DNA of 60,482 nt from positions 1-60,482 of the IMG/VR virus record IMGVR_UViG_3300042401_001867; one strand, written 5' to 3'. Each line of letters opens with the position of its first letter. Position 1 is the first letter of the stretch. Made by a program: the position numbers and the translations under genes. Under the pieces are notes generated by a model. That model saw nothing but the letters and a program-made list of their open reading frames with translations. It was not told the DNA's origin and searched no databases. Below are positions 46,901 through 56,108 of the stretch, piece after piece. The stretch comes from a virus.

Positions 46901-49900
46901 TGAGTTTTCGTATTCAGAATCTCTACGCGCTTCTTCCTCGTTAAGCATTTCGGCAATTTTTTCAATGTCCGTCTCTTGTTTGAACTTCTTTAGCCATTCG
47001 CGTCGGCCGTCTTCGTAGTCAAGAGTCCATTGCGCAAGGTCTGCTGGGGACTTGAAGCCTTCGGAACTTATACCCGATACATCCCAGTCAATCTCGTTGT
47101 CTTCGCCGACACCGTCCATGAACATCAACTCTGCGAACCATTCACCGGAATCATCTTGACTCATACTCCACTGATTAACGCCTCTGTCGCCGAGGGATGC
47201 GCTTGCTTCGTAGTAGTTCTTGTCTCCATCACGATACGGTCTTATCATCGCGAATCTGTCCAACACTTCGTCGTCTGGCATGCCAAGTTCGTCGGCGAGA
47301 GTTCTTGCTGAACCATCGATATTCCTTATATATTTATCTCTCGCCCCAGACGAAAGCGAAGGAGCGATACCCCCATATGAGGAGTCTCCATTCCCAGGGA
47401 GAACACCAGCCTCAGCAACTTTTTTGCCGAGTTTCTTACTCATCGATGGTGACTTGCTTATTGCAAAGTCGTGAGCTTTTTGTGCTTGCTCAAACGCGCT
47501 CTTTAGAGCATCTGGGTCTGACCTAAGTTTCTTCAACCATGAAGCAAGGTATTGAGCGTGGTCTTCTCTTGGCTCTGGAGTTAAGCCGTGTGCCGTCATA
47601 AAGAATGCCGAAGCTATTTCTGCAACGAGTTCTTCCTGTGCGTACTCAGGGCTTCCAAAGTCACCCAGGTGGTCTCTGTTTAGACGGTCCTTATGTCCAG
47701 TCCAGTGCATCAGCTCATGAGCAAAAACTGCGTAATAAGCTTCCTTGCTCTTGAAAGAGGAGAATGGAGGGAGCGTTATTTCGTCTGTAGACGGTCTATA
47801 GAACGCTCTGTCACCGACATGGTTGACTATTGCACCAACTTCCGAGAGTGCTTTTTCGAGTTCGTCAACGCGCTCTTCTTCTGAGAGTTGCGGCATCTTG
47901 AATTGCTCTTTGTCAATTCCTTCTATCTGGTCAAGGTTGAATACGTGTCCTGTTTTGAAGAAGACCGAACCTGACTTGACTTCATTTCCGTCGGCATCTT
48001 TCTTTGCAGGAATGATTGTCGGGATGATTATCATCGTTCCCTTTTCACCCTTGCGAACTGTTCCGCCCTTTTCTTTCCACTGGTTGAAACCAGCCCATAT
48101 TCCGGTTTCGTAATTCATTGCGTCTTTTCTGAACATCAACATCAGTGAGTTGATTCCAGAGTATGGACGATTGTTATTCATGGCGTTACGCGGAAGAGAA
48201 GCATCTCTGTGCCAAGGGAATTCCCACTTGCCACCTTCTGTCTCTGCTTTTTGAATTTGTTCGATGAGCTGCTCTTGGACGCTTCTATAAACTTCGTCCA
48301 ACTTTCCTGAAGACAAACGCTGTCCAGGATTCATATCTCCGATTGGGCTTACGTACTTCTTTTCCCCAGACCCAAGAACATCCCCACCCTGTCTTGATAA
48401 CCAATAGTTTGCTTCCTTGTCTTGGTCGCGCATTAATTGGAGGTGTGTTTGCTCTATACGTCTAACCTGTTCACGCGTCATGCCGAGCGCCTTGGCTGTT
48501 TCAGCAAGAGATTCCCCTCCCATGCGACGGTTATAGACCGCCTCATTGAAGGACAGTTCTGCTGCTTCTTCGGCAGCCATGCGTGCCTGGTCTTCTCTGT
48601 ACGCCTCAATGTCATCGAGGTCTAGATTCTGCTGCGCTCCGCGCTGACGGGAGATATGGCGCAACTCTGCTTGACGGACTTCCTGACGCTTCATACCGAG
48701 TGCAGCACCAGTTTCGGCAAGTGTCTCTCCACCCATGCGGCGTTCGAATATTTCTCTGTCGGAAATTATTTGTTGTTCTTTATTTATCTTTCTTCCCGAC
48801 GAAAGATTTCGTGACTGACGGTTGTCATAAAGAGTTTCCTGGTCATCTTGATACAGGGCTGTTGCGGCTCTGGCAAAGTTTGTACTGAAGTCGTCGCCAT
48901 CCTCTTTGTATTCAGACAGGTACTCGTTCTGGCGGGAGTCGTTGTCGTACCAGTTTTCAAGAACTCTTTTTGCTTCATTCTCGCTTGAACCGAAATCAAT
49001 CAGAGCACTCGTAAGCTCCCGCTCCGTTTCTCTGTAATAGGCTTCATCTTCTAGGCCATCATCGTCATCACCAGCATCTGGCAAGCCATCAGAACGACCA
49101 GAGGAAAGCTTGCTATCTTTGTTCAACTCGTCGTATAGGGGGCCTCCCTTTTTGTAATAGTCGTAGTCTGGGCTGGCCTCATATTCGGCTACTGCTTTCA
49201 AAAAGTTCCGCATGTCCTCTTCGGACATGGAGTCGTTTATTGCGCCACTGAGATTGTAATTGGTTTCATGTGTGTAGTATCCTGGCTCACTGTAATCAGA
49301 TTTCTCAACACTGTATTTAGTGTTCAGGTAGTCCCAAACATCGTCTTGGTCACCGTAACTAACTAATTCTTCGTACACCTCTCTTTGAAGGTCGCTATCC
49401 TGTGGACCGCGACTAATTCCTCTTGCTATGTATCCTCTCTCGGCAGAAAGTCCATCAATTTCTTTTAGGCGTTGAGCCAATATCTCTTCTCGGTTTGGTT
49501 TGTCCTTGCCGCCAGAAGAAAGACCAGGCTTTTTGTTTTGACGATTCTTTAGTATTGAGGAAACTTCCCCGACAAACCTATCGGCGCTTTGGTTGTTGTT
49601 GAAACGTCCAACCTTCTTTCCATCAATCTCTAGGTCGACGGACCCGTTTGGCGCGCTGCGCATGTTCACAGAAAGACCAGAGCCGTCACCATCTAGCGAT
49701 TCCGCAAAGGACCTCGGCGAAGGAGGTGGTTTTCTTTTTCCCGAAGAGAATATGCCATCATCAAAATCACTCTGGTTTCTTCTCACGCCTCTTTCAAGCC
49801 TGTCTCTGGACCTTTGTTCGTCCGACATAAAATTTGCGCGGTACTGTGCGTCGAATAGAGCTTGCTGCAAATTCTCAAGAAACGCAAGTTTGTTTTGACC

Positions 49901-52900
49901 TTCTATGGACTCATCCACGGACATATCATCAATCATTTCTTCAACAGAACTGTTTATCCATGGCATGTCTTCATTTGCTGAAGCCCATCTTTCAACCGAT
50001 GCATCTAGCTGATTGTCAAATTCCCATTCTTCATCATCCCATCCATCGAAGCCATTGAGGAGCTTTTGCAGACTCTCGTCTGCAGCATCCATCTCCTCCT
50101 TGTCGGAGAGTTTTCGACCGGAAGACAAATTGGTATTACGGTCTTCGGAACCAGAAGAAGGCCTTCTCTTGTTTATCTCTCTTTGCAACGCATCAAATAG
50201 AAGTTCTTCGCTTCCAACTATGTCGGCTACATCCTCAACACTGGAAGGTGGGCTGAACGCTTTGTCCTTATTTTCTTCTTCCAGAATTTCAATCGCTCTA
50301 TCATAAAGATTAATATAAGGAAGACCTTCCTCTATTTGCTCCATTGAAAGACCATCTTCATCCGAAACGCCCTCTTCGGGGTCAATGCCGTCTGCGATGC
50401 TTCCTTCCATATCTCTTATGAATTTGTATCTAATGAAATCGGCCAGCTCTTCATCGGTTATTTCTTTGTCTGGAGTATAAGAATTTCCTTCTTTACCCAA
50501 CCACACCAGTCTTTGACCAGCAACCCTCTCGCCAAACTGTTCTTGAACTTCAGGTGCAAAATATTGTTGTCCTCTAAATATTTCTTTAAGGATTGCTTTT
50601 TGTTCTTCTTTGTCCCCAGATTCAAGTGCAGATTCAAGTGCAGCAAGTCTCCTCTCACGTTTAGTGCTCGCACCAGAAGAAAGACGTGATGCGCCACGGT
50701 ATGGCACAAAAGGTTTATCGATAGATTCATCCAAGGCTCTAGAAATTGCCTCTGGGTTTCTTTCTTCTGCTATTCGCTCAACGGGTTTTTCTTTGTAATC
50801 ACTAAATCCTGCTGGTTCCGGCTTTCGACTCTCCAGCTCTCTTCTTATTTCTTTTAGGCGATTTGTATTTTTGTATTTGTCGTCGGCGCTTTCTGGGCGC
50901 TTCCTATTTTTCAACTCCCAATATTCGTTAACGAGGTCGTCTGTTTTGGCCAGAGAGTCGGATGAACCAAGGTCAATAGGCTTTTTGTCATCCTTCCTTG
51001 GGGCAGAGCTCAACTTATCGCTACTACGGCGAGGCTTGGGGGTGTCTCCAGCGGAGCCAATATTGCTTGTGCGGCTTCGAGACCCGCGTGACCCATTTCG
51101 AGATGTTCTGTCGACGACCCCCTGGAAATACCGAGAGGCTTCCTGATTGAGTTTTTCTTGGTCTTTGGCATACCACTCTTGGTATGTCAACTTTCCGCCA
51201 CTACGGCTGTAGTTTTTCCATCTTCTTTCTAGGTCCCTTCTTGCATCCCCAGCAGGAAGGCTGTCTGGTTTTCCTCCGCGGCCAAGGCCGGTTGGCATAA
51301 CGGCTTCTTGTATTGCACGCACCAAGTCTTCATTGTTGGTATTACGGTCTTCAGAACCAGAAGAAAGCTTGCCTGTAGTCCTTTTCGGAGCCTCTGGCTT
51401 CTTTCCGCCCGACGAGAGTGAATCACGACTCTTCCTTGGTGCAGGCTTTTGAACACCATCGAGGAGACCAATGTCGTTCAGGTACTCATTCAGGGTGGCG
51501 ATATCATCCTTCGCCCAGTCCTGTGTGTCTGGGTATTTGGCTTTAACGTCATCTTTTAATGCAGACTCAATTCCGTCCCAGTTATCTGAGTCATCCTTGC
51601 TGTGTGCGTCAAGGTAAGCGCTAACAGATTTTGCGTAACTTGAATACCAGTTGCTGTACTCCTGCGAGGCCCTTGCCTTTTCGTTAAATTTTACAGGGCG
51701 CTTCCTCACGGAGTCGCCATCCCACATGACACGTGCTTGGTTGACACCAATTTCGCGACCGCGAAGATAGTCAGAACTAAAATTCTTATCTGCGTTATAG
51801 CGAGGGACTTCTTCCCATCCAAGACCTTGGTCTTCCCATGCTTTGGCGATTGCTTCGTGGTCTATGCGCTTTTGATTTTCCTCGGCGTTTGGAAACTGCT
51901 TTTCCATGTCGGCGGAGCGGTCTGCGTGTCTACGCTCATTTCTCTTTCCGCTAGAAAGTTTTTCTTTTCCATCTGGCTTTTTAGCGTCAGCAAGTTGGCG
52001 CTTAGATGGTTTTGGGTTATCGATTGAACCAGGACCGCTTGGAGTTGGGTCTGGCTGTTCCCATCCAGGAACATTGTCAAACAGTGTTCCGTCGAGGTTG
52101 CTGTCTCTACGGGTACGTGGGTCAAGGTCGCCAGATGGTATTCCCATCCCGCGTCCACCACGGCGCTTCTTTCCGCCGATACTAGGTCTGTCAATAGCAC
52201 GACCAGCAATTCTGCGGCCGAGTGCTTTTTCTTCTATATCCTCAGAGGCTATTTTTTTTTTTAAAAAACTATAAGCAGAAGCCGTAGCAGTGCTGATGGC
52301 ATCCTTTGATTCCTGGCTTAGTGGGGAGTTGATTACAATCCCGTACTCATTAACGATGGTATCAATTCTGTGATAATCAAGAACTGGGTCAATTATTGAC
52401 TTGAACTCAAAAGCATCTTCAGGATTAACTGGGATGACATATGAGTACTCGTGCGCCAAGAATGGGTCGAGACCCTTCTCTTCGAGCTCGCGCTCCTCTG
52501 TGCCCCACTCATCGAGAGTCTTGTATGACTTGCGCTTCTTTCTGCGCTTCTTAACAAGATTTCTGAAGGTTCCAAGAATAAATTCACCAGGGTATTTGGC
52601 TTCAATATCTTCAATCATCTTGATTTCTTCATCATCAAGGATGTCGCTGTATTCTTTTTTGCCAAATCCGACCACAACTCCGTCTGGAATAATTGCAAAT
52701 CTGCACTTGCCTTCATCCTCCACCTTCAAGTCGAGAATCTTGCACTTGCCCTCACCTAGATAGAGGACACAATTCGAGCACTTAACGCCAATGTTTTTTA
52801 CTTTGTTTTCTGCTGGCGGATAATATCCAGCCCAGATTCCGTCACCATCTTCGTCAAACTTTCCATACTTGCCAGCAATACGAACAAGCGATTGGGCAAG

Positions 52901-53920
52901 CTCGCTTTCCTCTGCGCCAAGCTCTGGTTTCTTTTTGTCTTCAGAACCTTCATATTGAACGGGGGTCAACGGAACCATAATCATTCCACCATTACCTGGC
53001 TTCATGGCAACAGGCATTGACATCGCAGGATTATTTGTTGAAGGCTTGTTCGGCTTGCCCATGATTCCAGGCATTGGAGACGGACCAGATTGAATTGCCG
53101 GTTTTGGCTGTTCTGCATGAATTAGTTCTGGCTTACCAAACATGTACTCACTTCCAGTGAAGTGGTATCCAATTCTGAATTTTCCTTTTCCAGGCTTAAC
53201 AAAAACTACAGAATTCTCTGTCGCCTCAACAACCATTACTGGTCCTGCGGCACGGCGCGAAAGCTCTGCAACCACACCAGCAAGCTGTGGTCCACTGATT
53301 CTCTGTGACATACCTTCGTCGAAGATTCCATCTCGTCGTGGTTCCGGCGATGTCGGAGCACCCATTACCATAGGCATCATTCCGTGCATTTTCTCTTCGT
53401 CGCTCTTGACCGAGATTGTTCCAGTCAGTTGATTTGCGCCATGAAGAACAGGTGATACTTCGTAGAGTTCCACTTCGTAGAGGACGTTTGCTTGAAGGTT
53501 GTCATCGTATTGCGCTCTAAGGGTTTTGTACCCAATCGACCACTCTTGCTCTTCGCCAAAGAAAGCGACGTTTGCAAACGCTTCTTTGCCTTTTTCTGAC
53601 TGAAGGTTGAACTGCACCTTTGCGTACAGACCACCAATTCCAGCCATCTTCATCTTCATTGGGAGTCTTTGGTCCGATGCTGGGACTTCGTAAATTTCTA
53701 GAACTTTACCAATTGGGTCGTTCCAGTTGTGACCCCAGACAACGCGAGGCTTGCGGCGTTGAAGGCTCTTGGCGAATGCGCCAGTAGCACAGATGTCGCC
53801 AACGGAGTCTTTATTGCCAATTCCGGAAACGAAACATTCGACAATACCCTCTAGTTCATCTAGTTTGATGAGACCATTCGAGGCCTTGTATTGAATGTTT
53901 CCGAAGTTAGAGTTTGGCAT
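43970..53920 (-). CDS. prohead protease fused to giant LSSG polyprotein (3316 aa)
   Basis: Residues 1-175 are an S78-type (HK97 gp4-like) prohead protease: LEGIVECFVSGIGNKDSVGD, His64 in VVWGHNW, Ser128 in EEQEWSIGY and Glu154 in ELYEVSPVLHGAN. Then a Cys-rich unit (CSNCVLYLGEGKC, about 380-410) and a region with GRRIAGRAIDR. From 655 on, 18 motifs [LFMP]-S-S-[GA] begin at 655, 835, 852, 970 (LSSA), 1080, 1254 (PSSG), 1265, 1391 (FSSG), 1467, 1605, 1706, 1869, 2189, 2390 (FSSG), 2532, 2834, 3229 (MSSG) and 3250. Recognisable modules between them are two tandem HTH units (about 1726-1756, 1796-1826), and an ArdC-like protein (1869-2188). A usual S78 protease is about 200-250 aa, so about 3,000 aa is extra. 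I infer self-processing in the prohead with release of packaged proteins. Confidence 0.85.
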   Translation of the reverse strand: MPNSNFGNIQYKASNGLIKLDELEGIVECFVSGIGNKDSVGDICATGAFAKSLQRRKPRVVWGHNWNDPIGKVLEIYEVPASDQRLPMKMKMAGIGGLYAKVQFNLQSEKGKEAFANVAFFGEEQEWSIGYKTLRAQYDDNLQANVLYEVELYEVSPVLHGANQLTGTISVKSDEEKMHGMMPMVMGAPTSPEPRRDGIFDEGMSQRISGPQLAGVVAELSRRAAGPVMVVEATENSVVFVKPGKGKFRIGYHFTGSEYMFGKPELIHAEQPKPAIQSGPSPMPGIMGKPNKPSTNNPAMSMPVAMKPGNGGMIMVPLTPVQYEGSEDKKKPELGAEESELAQSLVRIAGKYGKFDEDGDGIWAGYYPPAENKVKNIGVKCSNCVLYLGEGKCKILDLKVEDEGKCRFAIIPDGVVVGFGKKEYSDILDDEEIKMIEDIEAKYPGEFILGTFRNLVKKRRKKRKSYKTLDEWGTEERELEEKGLDPFLAHEYSYVIPVNPEDAFEFKSIIDPVLDYHRIDTIVNEYGIVINSPLSQESKDAISTATASAYSFLKKKIASEDIEEKALGRRIAGRAIDRPSIGGKKRRGGRGMGIPSGDLDPRTRRDSNLDGTLFDNVPGWEQPDPTPSGPGSIDNPKPSKRQLADAKKPDGKEKLSSGKRNERRHADRSADMEKQFPNAEENQKRIDHEAIAKAWEDQGLGWEEVPRYNADKNFSSDYLRGREIGVNQARVMWDGDSVRKRPVKFNEKARASQEYSNWYSSYAKSVSAYLDAHSKDDSDNWDGIESALKDDVKAKYPDTQDWAKDDIATLNEYLNDIGLLDGVQKPAPRKSRDSLSSGGKKPEAPKRTTGKLSSGSEDRNTNNEDLVRAIQEAVMPTGLGRGGKPDSLPAGDARRDLERRWKNYSRSGGKLTYQEWYAKDQEKLNQEASRYFQGVVDRTSRNGSRGSRSRTSNIGSAGDTPKPRRSSDKLSSAPRKDDKKPIDLGSSDSLAKTDDLVNEYWELKNRKRPESADDKYKNTNRLKEIRRELESRKPEPAGFSDYKEKPVERIAEERNPEAISRALDESIDKPFVPYRGASRLSSGASTKRERRLAALESALESGDKEEQKAILKEIFRGQQYFAPEVQEQFGERVAGQRLVWLGKEGNSYTPDKEITDEELADFIRYKFIRDMEGSIADGIDPEEGVSDEDGLSMEQIEEGLPYINLYDRAIEILEEENKDKAFSPPSSVEDVADIVGSEELLFDALQREINKRRPSSGSEDRNTNLSSGRKLSDKEEMDAADESLQKLLNGFDGWDDEEWEFDNQLDASVERWASANEDMPWINSSVEEMIDDMSVDESIEGQNKLAFLENLQQALFDAQYRANFMSDEQRSRDRLERGVRRNQSDFDDGIFSSGKRKPPPSPRSFAESLDGDGSGLSVNMRSAPNGSVDLEIDGKKVGRFNNNQSADRFVGEVSSILKNRQNKKPGLSSGGKDKPNREEILAQRLKEIDGLSAERGYIARGISRGPQDSDLQREVYEELVSYGDQDDVWDYLNTKYSVEKSDYSEPGYYTHETNYNLSGAINDSMSEEDMRNFLKAVAEYEASPDYDYYKKGGPLYDELNKDSKLSSGRSDGLPDAGDDDDGLEDEAYYRETERELTSALIDFGSSENEAKRVLENWYDNDSRQNEYLSEYKEDGDDFSTNFARAATALYQDDQETLYDNRQSRNLSSGRKINKEQQIISDREIFERRMGGETLAETGAALGMKRQEVRQAELRHISRQRGAQQNLDLDDIEAYREDQARMAAEEAAELSFNEAVYNRRMGGESLAETAKALGMTREQVRRIEQTHLQLMRDQDKEANYWLSRQGGDVLGSGEKKYVSPIGDMNPGQRLSSGKLDEVYRSVQEQLIEQIQKAETEGGKWEFPWHRDASLPRNAMNNNRPYSGINSLMLMFRKDAMNYETGIWAGFNQWKEKGGTVRKGEKGTMIIIPTIIPAKKDADGNEVKSGSVFFKTGHVFNLDQIEGIDKEQFKMPQLSEEERVDELEKALSEVGAIVNHVGDRAFYRPSTDEITLPPFSSFKSKEAYYAVFAHELMHWTGHKDRLNRDHLGDFGSPEYAQEELVAEIASAFFMTAHGLTPEPREDHAQYLASWLKKLRSDPDALKSAFEQAQKAHDFAISKSPSMSKKLGKKVAEAGVLPGNGDSSYGGIAPSLSSGARDKYIRNIDGSARTLADELGMPDDEVLDRFAMIRPYRDGDKNYYEASASLGDRGVNQWSMSQDDSGEWFAELMFMDGVGEDNEIDWDVSGISSEGFKSPADLAQWTLDYEDGRREWLKKFKQETDIEKIAEMLNEEEARRDSEYENSKLISRERMDRREYVRMIAEIDESRLDWSPEDWADEANDIQAELSRDNSRFSSGARSRYDDKPVEEIRLVTDALKRTDEAGSNARYIALNLPMVSVEKYDFDAIRRNGEVVSFNYNGKPRMVYPTGMMAKKGGGVYFIGLDEESGQYRSFSLHKIEGIIDGADAPYNPTQPGVPQGAPRSSAQRTRNITSDRLSSGKVRPLDEVRKEIEDDARYESMVVQNAFGGTLGREGRGGSVQRIALEDHQEAVNSLDRLVALRNDLIRSLLDGKKVPADAYIFQIDQYANVSDEDFDLLTDIDDAIDAIHDQLSWREEQFSSLNDEIDEMKESIAKLESNFANPNRRGKVVDFESTMERHIQDADGDVEDALYWMKRDAESIIEALEGVDNAEDRSSPVSYEEQIAEIKKLIDSTDKDTSPEEFASSLKNFYYNAVNGLEKELTSLYDTQIDFENSGVNPDREDITGKPKDVFASRNLPGSDIVEGNVNDFLKPGNDPGLSSGRKKRTQGSKRRPMSDEDRQAFADGVRQRAATIPGKKKPAPSKDEFDVGGLGSGRFKFPDSTKRRRIGEQISAATSIKVGKLSENNDRSPDGKWMLDASKLKLILKDDNGEILDTTEIAALMGISKAEAEKLNAPGAAISEADVNTLVDRMFFNGADLGAADSAIEAIWGFDSKPYWYDYRRGNQLSREEYADYMDEGIAMYGILSPEGFEVTEQFVARETAKGGFGLSTLTDALGVKSIAEIAEALTFEVDGERITPTEDQIKKWKRSGIPTGVIEQLVESGVIPNAGDIFGEDGVEFDNSIKQFDLWKKVSDAIAKAGIKAKGSELDDVIGATKVQTRLKAFEKDGGVKFSKNVGKALRYNDDEVKEIVDRLNKKFGLDETVDSIKGGSSMSSGRRAARRISNTGNQATESLSSGRKNNGAPENITPRMQNELIGWAENARWSGFAQSVFSQFQSKGFLTPAQWTRLLQLSDNSRKQR
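47356..48316 (-). other. ArdC-like anti-restriction module between two LSSG sites
   Basis: Residues 1869-2188 of the giant protein. N-terminal half: PWHRDASLPRNAMNNNRPYS, then INSLMLMFRK and GGTVRKGEKGTMIIIP, the ArdC single-stranded-DNA-binding domain. C-terminal half: HELMHWTGHKDRL (HExxH at 2068-2072) and YAQEELVAEIASAFF (third zinc ligand Glu), the ArdC/LtrC zincin domain. Plasmid ArdC proteins are about 300 aa and shield incoming DNA from restriction; the 320-residue gap between two LSSG sites matches a full-length one. Confidence 0.8.
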
Positions 53921-54039
53921 AGCGCTCCTTGGTTCTAAACGATATTAGAGCAACAAAGAACACGCTCACAGCAAGTATCTCCATAAATTAAAATACTTTC
54001 AGTAAAAGAAATGGAAATCTGTTGTTTTACTGAAACTCG

Positions 54040-56106
54040 CTAAATGAACTGCCCGAACTTCCAAGCTCTTCTTGATTCATCCTCTGCTAATTCAAATCTT
54101 TGCTTAGCCATCAAGTTCGCATACATGCTCACGAGTGCTCCCCTAAACGAGGCAGCCCGTTCTTCTTCACCCATCACCGAAAGTGAATTGAACATAATAG
54201 AAGAGACATTGTTAAAATTCTCTATATTTATGTTCTTTATTCTTATCATTTGCGAATTTATCTGGGCATTTAGGTCGGACTGGTTCATGGTCTTGGCGGT
54301 CTTGTTCCCGTATGCGCTGTTGTAAGTATTGTAAGCGTCCTGGATAATCGCCGAAATAACAGGTCTAATATCCTCGTCCATCTGTTTGTCCCATACTTCA
54401 GGGGACAGGATTGAGTCTATTTCTAGCGTCCCAGCAAACAGTGATTTCTTGGCTTTTGAGCCGCCTGCCTTCTCTAGGACAACTCTCTGTTGTCTCTCGA
54501 CCACTCTCTCGATACTCCGATTGAGAATTTCATTCCACCTATCAAGCGACTCTGTGCTCTTGGATTGAAGTTCATCTTCTATGGATTTATACATCATTTC
54601 CCCAGTTGTCGCAGAAGCTGCCCCCGCTGGAACTGGCTCTGCAGTTGTCGCGACCGCAGCCAGTGCTTCTGGTGGGATTGTGCTTTGGGCGAGTTGGTCT
54701 GGACCTGCTGGCGCCGCTGGGGCTTGTGTTTCTGCAAGGGCCCCCTGCATTGTGTTCGGGTCAAGTGGTGGTTGACCCTCCATTCCAGGCATTGGGACCT
54801 CTGGCATCGGAGCCCCAGGGACCGGAGCGCCAGGAGCGCCACCCATTTCAACGGACGGCTTATCTTCCATTTTCTTCTTAGTGTTAGCAATAGGAATGAG
54901 GTTTGGATTCATGAGCAGTGAGTCGGCAAGGTCGGCTTCTACTTCTTTTCTTCCGGAGCCGGTTCGGTACTCGTTGTTACTGATGAGCCCAGATTGGAAT
55001 TCCTGCATCAGGTACCTCTCTCGCTCTTGTTTGTAGAGTTGGAGAATTGGCACTTCTCTTGTGTCAAAGTCAACGTAATACTCTTCATCCAGTTCGTCGA
55101 GCGAGCGAGCAAGTGGCTCTAGATGGGGGAGCATTGTCTCCATCCAGAAAACGCGTATTTCTTCGCTTGCATTGGAAAATGTTCTTCCTGCAGCATTGCC
55201 AATTACCGATTCTGGGACACCGAACGAAGCAAGAATTTCTTCCTTGGTAATTTGTCGCATTTGCGCGTAAGCGACATCTCTTGGTGAGGCAGAAGTGTCG
55301 ACGTAGTCAACTCCATCATCAGCGGAGATGACAGTTGTGTGTCCAGCCCTTCCGATGTTTCCACGGAACCTGCTCTTTAGCTCCTCTTTATCGTCGTCGT
55401 CAATTTCTCCACGAAGAACCAAAAGACCGCCTGGCCTTCCATCGTTTAGCAGGTAGTTCCTGTTGTAGAGCTTTGCAAGGTTTTCTATTTCAATAGCAAC
55501 ACCAGCAGACTCAAGTGGGGTTAGAGACAGGTATGGGTCTAGTGGGTGTGGTCGTCTAATCCAGCACACGTCCTCTGGCTTCATGATTACTTTTTGACCA
55601 TAAGGCATTTGAACTTCATATCCAGAAACAAACTTTTTTGCATCTGGTATTGGTGATGTTGATTGTGGAGGCAGAAGATTGAGTCCAATGATTCGTCCGT
55701 CCCTGCCACGAACCTTCTCAATGAATACACCACGAGTACCGAGCAGCAACTGTGCCGACATTCTGTATCTAAAAATAAACGAGTTTTCGCCAATGTTTGA
55801 TTTAGTGTTCAAAACCTCAAGCAAAGAATTGTTTTTCGCCTTATTGCCAATGAGTATTTCTCCAGTTGGAGAGTTGTCTTTTCGCAGGATGATTGGCAGA
55901 CGCGCCTGGTTTCCAGCAATTGCATCAATACATCTAGCCACCCACGTGACCTTCTGCATGCCTTCTCGGTATGCGCGCTCAACATCCCACGAGTCTCGAT
56001 ATGGTCTTCCTGCGTAGCTTGGATTCTGCGCTACGGGCGCGCCGGGTCCAAGCTCCTTGGACTGCGCATTTGCGAGTGATTTATTACTCGATTGATTCCA
56101 TGCCAT
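54040..56106 (-). CDS. portal protein with long C-terminal extension
   Basis: 688 aa. The first 400 residues are a HK97-type portal: YREGMQKVTWVARCIDAIA, LLEVLNTKSNIGENSFIFRY, VCWIRRPHPLDPYLSLTPLE, NRNYLLNDGRPGGLLVLRGE and EEILASFGVPESVIGN are characteristic. The following 120 residues are Pro/Ala/Met-rich and probably disordered, and the last 150 are a helical domain (RWNEILNRSIERVVERQQR). Twelve copies form the DNA entry ring at one vertex. First large gene of the head operon, 119 bases upstream of the protease polyprotein. The portal alone is normally shorter, so the tail may recruit internal proteins. Confidence 0.92.
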   Translation of the reverse strand: MAWNQSSNKSLANAQSKELGPGAPVAQNPSYAGRPYRDSWDVERAYREGMQKVTWVARCIDAIAGNQARLPIILRKDNSPTGEILIGNKAKNNSLLEVLNTKSNIGENSFIFRYRMSAQLLLGTRGVFIEKVRGRDGRIIGLNLLPPQSTSPIPDAKKFVSGYEVQMPYGQKVIMKPEDVCWIRRPHPLDPYLSLTPLESAGVAIEIENLAKLYNRNYLLNDGRPGGLLVLRGEIDDDDKEELKSRFRGNIGRAGHTTVISADDGVDYVDTSASPRDVAYAQMRQITKEEILASFGVPESVIGNAAGRTFSNASEEIRVFWMETMLPHLEPLARSLDELDEEYYVDFDTREVPILQLYKQERERYLMQEFQSGLISNNEYRTGSGRKEVEADLADSLLMNPNLIPIANTKKKMEDKPSVEMGGAPGAPVPGAPMPEVPMPGMEGQPPLDPNTMQGALAETQAPAAPAGPDQLAQSTIPPEALAAVATTAEPVPAGAASATTGEMMYKSIEDELQSKSTESLDRWNEILNRSIERVVERQQRVVLEKAGGSKAKKSLFAGTLEIDSILSPEVWDKQMDEDIRPVISAIIQDAYNTYNSAYGNKTAKTMNQSDLNAQINSQMIRIKNINIENFNNVSSIMFNSLSVMGEEERAASFRGALVSMYANLMAKQRFELAEDESRRAWKFGQFI

Positions 56107-56108
56107 AT

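Noticed and set aside
44173-51958. Repeated LSSG coding segments as a DNA repeat array or CRISPR-like array
   Set aside because: Copies share only four amino acids, use different codons and are irregularly spaced in an intact frame; conservation is at protein level.
33708-53920. The giant frames as an assembly or frameshift artefact joining several genes
   Set aside because: Each frame is uninterrupted with sensible starts, the motif array continues through it, and flanking genes have normal spacing. A missing stop at every module border is not plausible.
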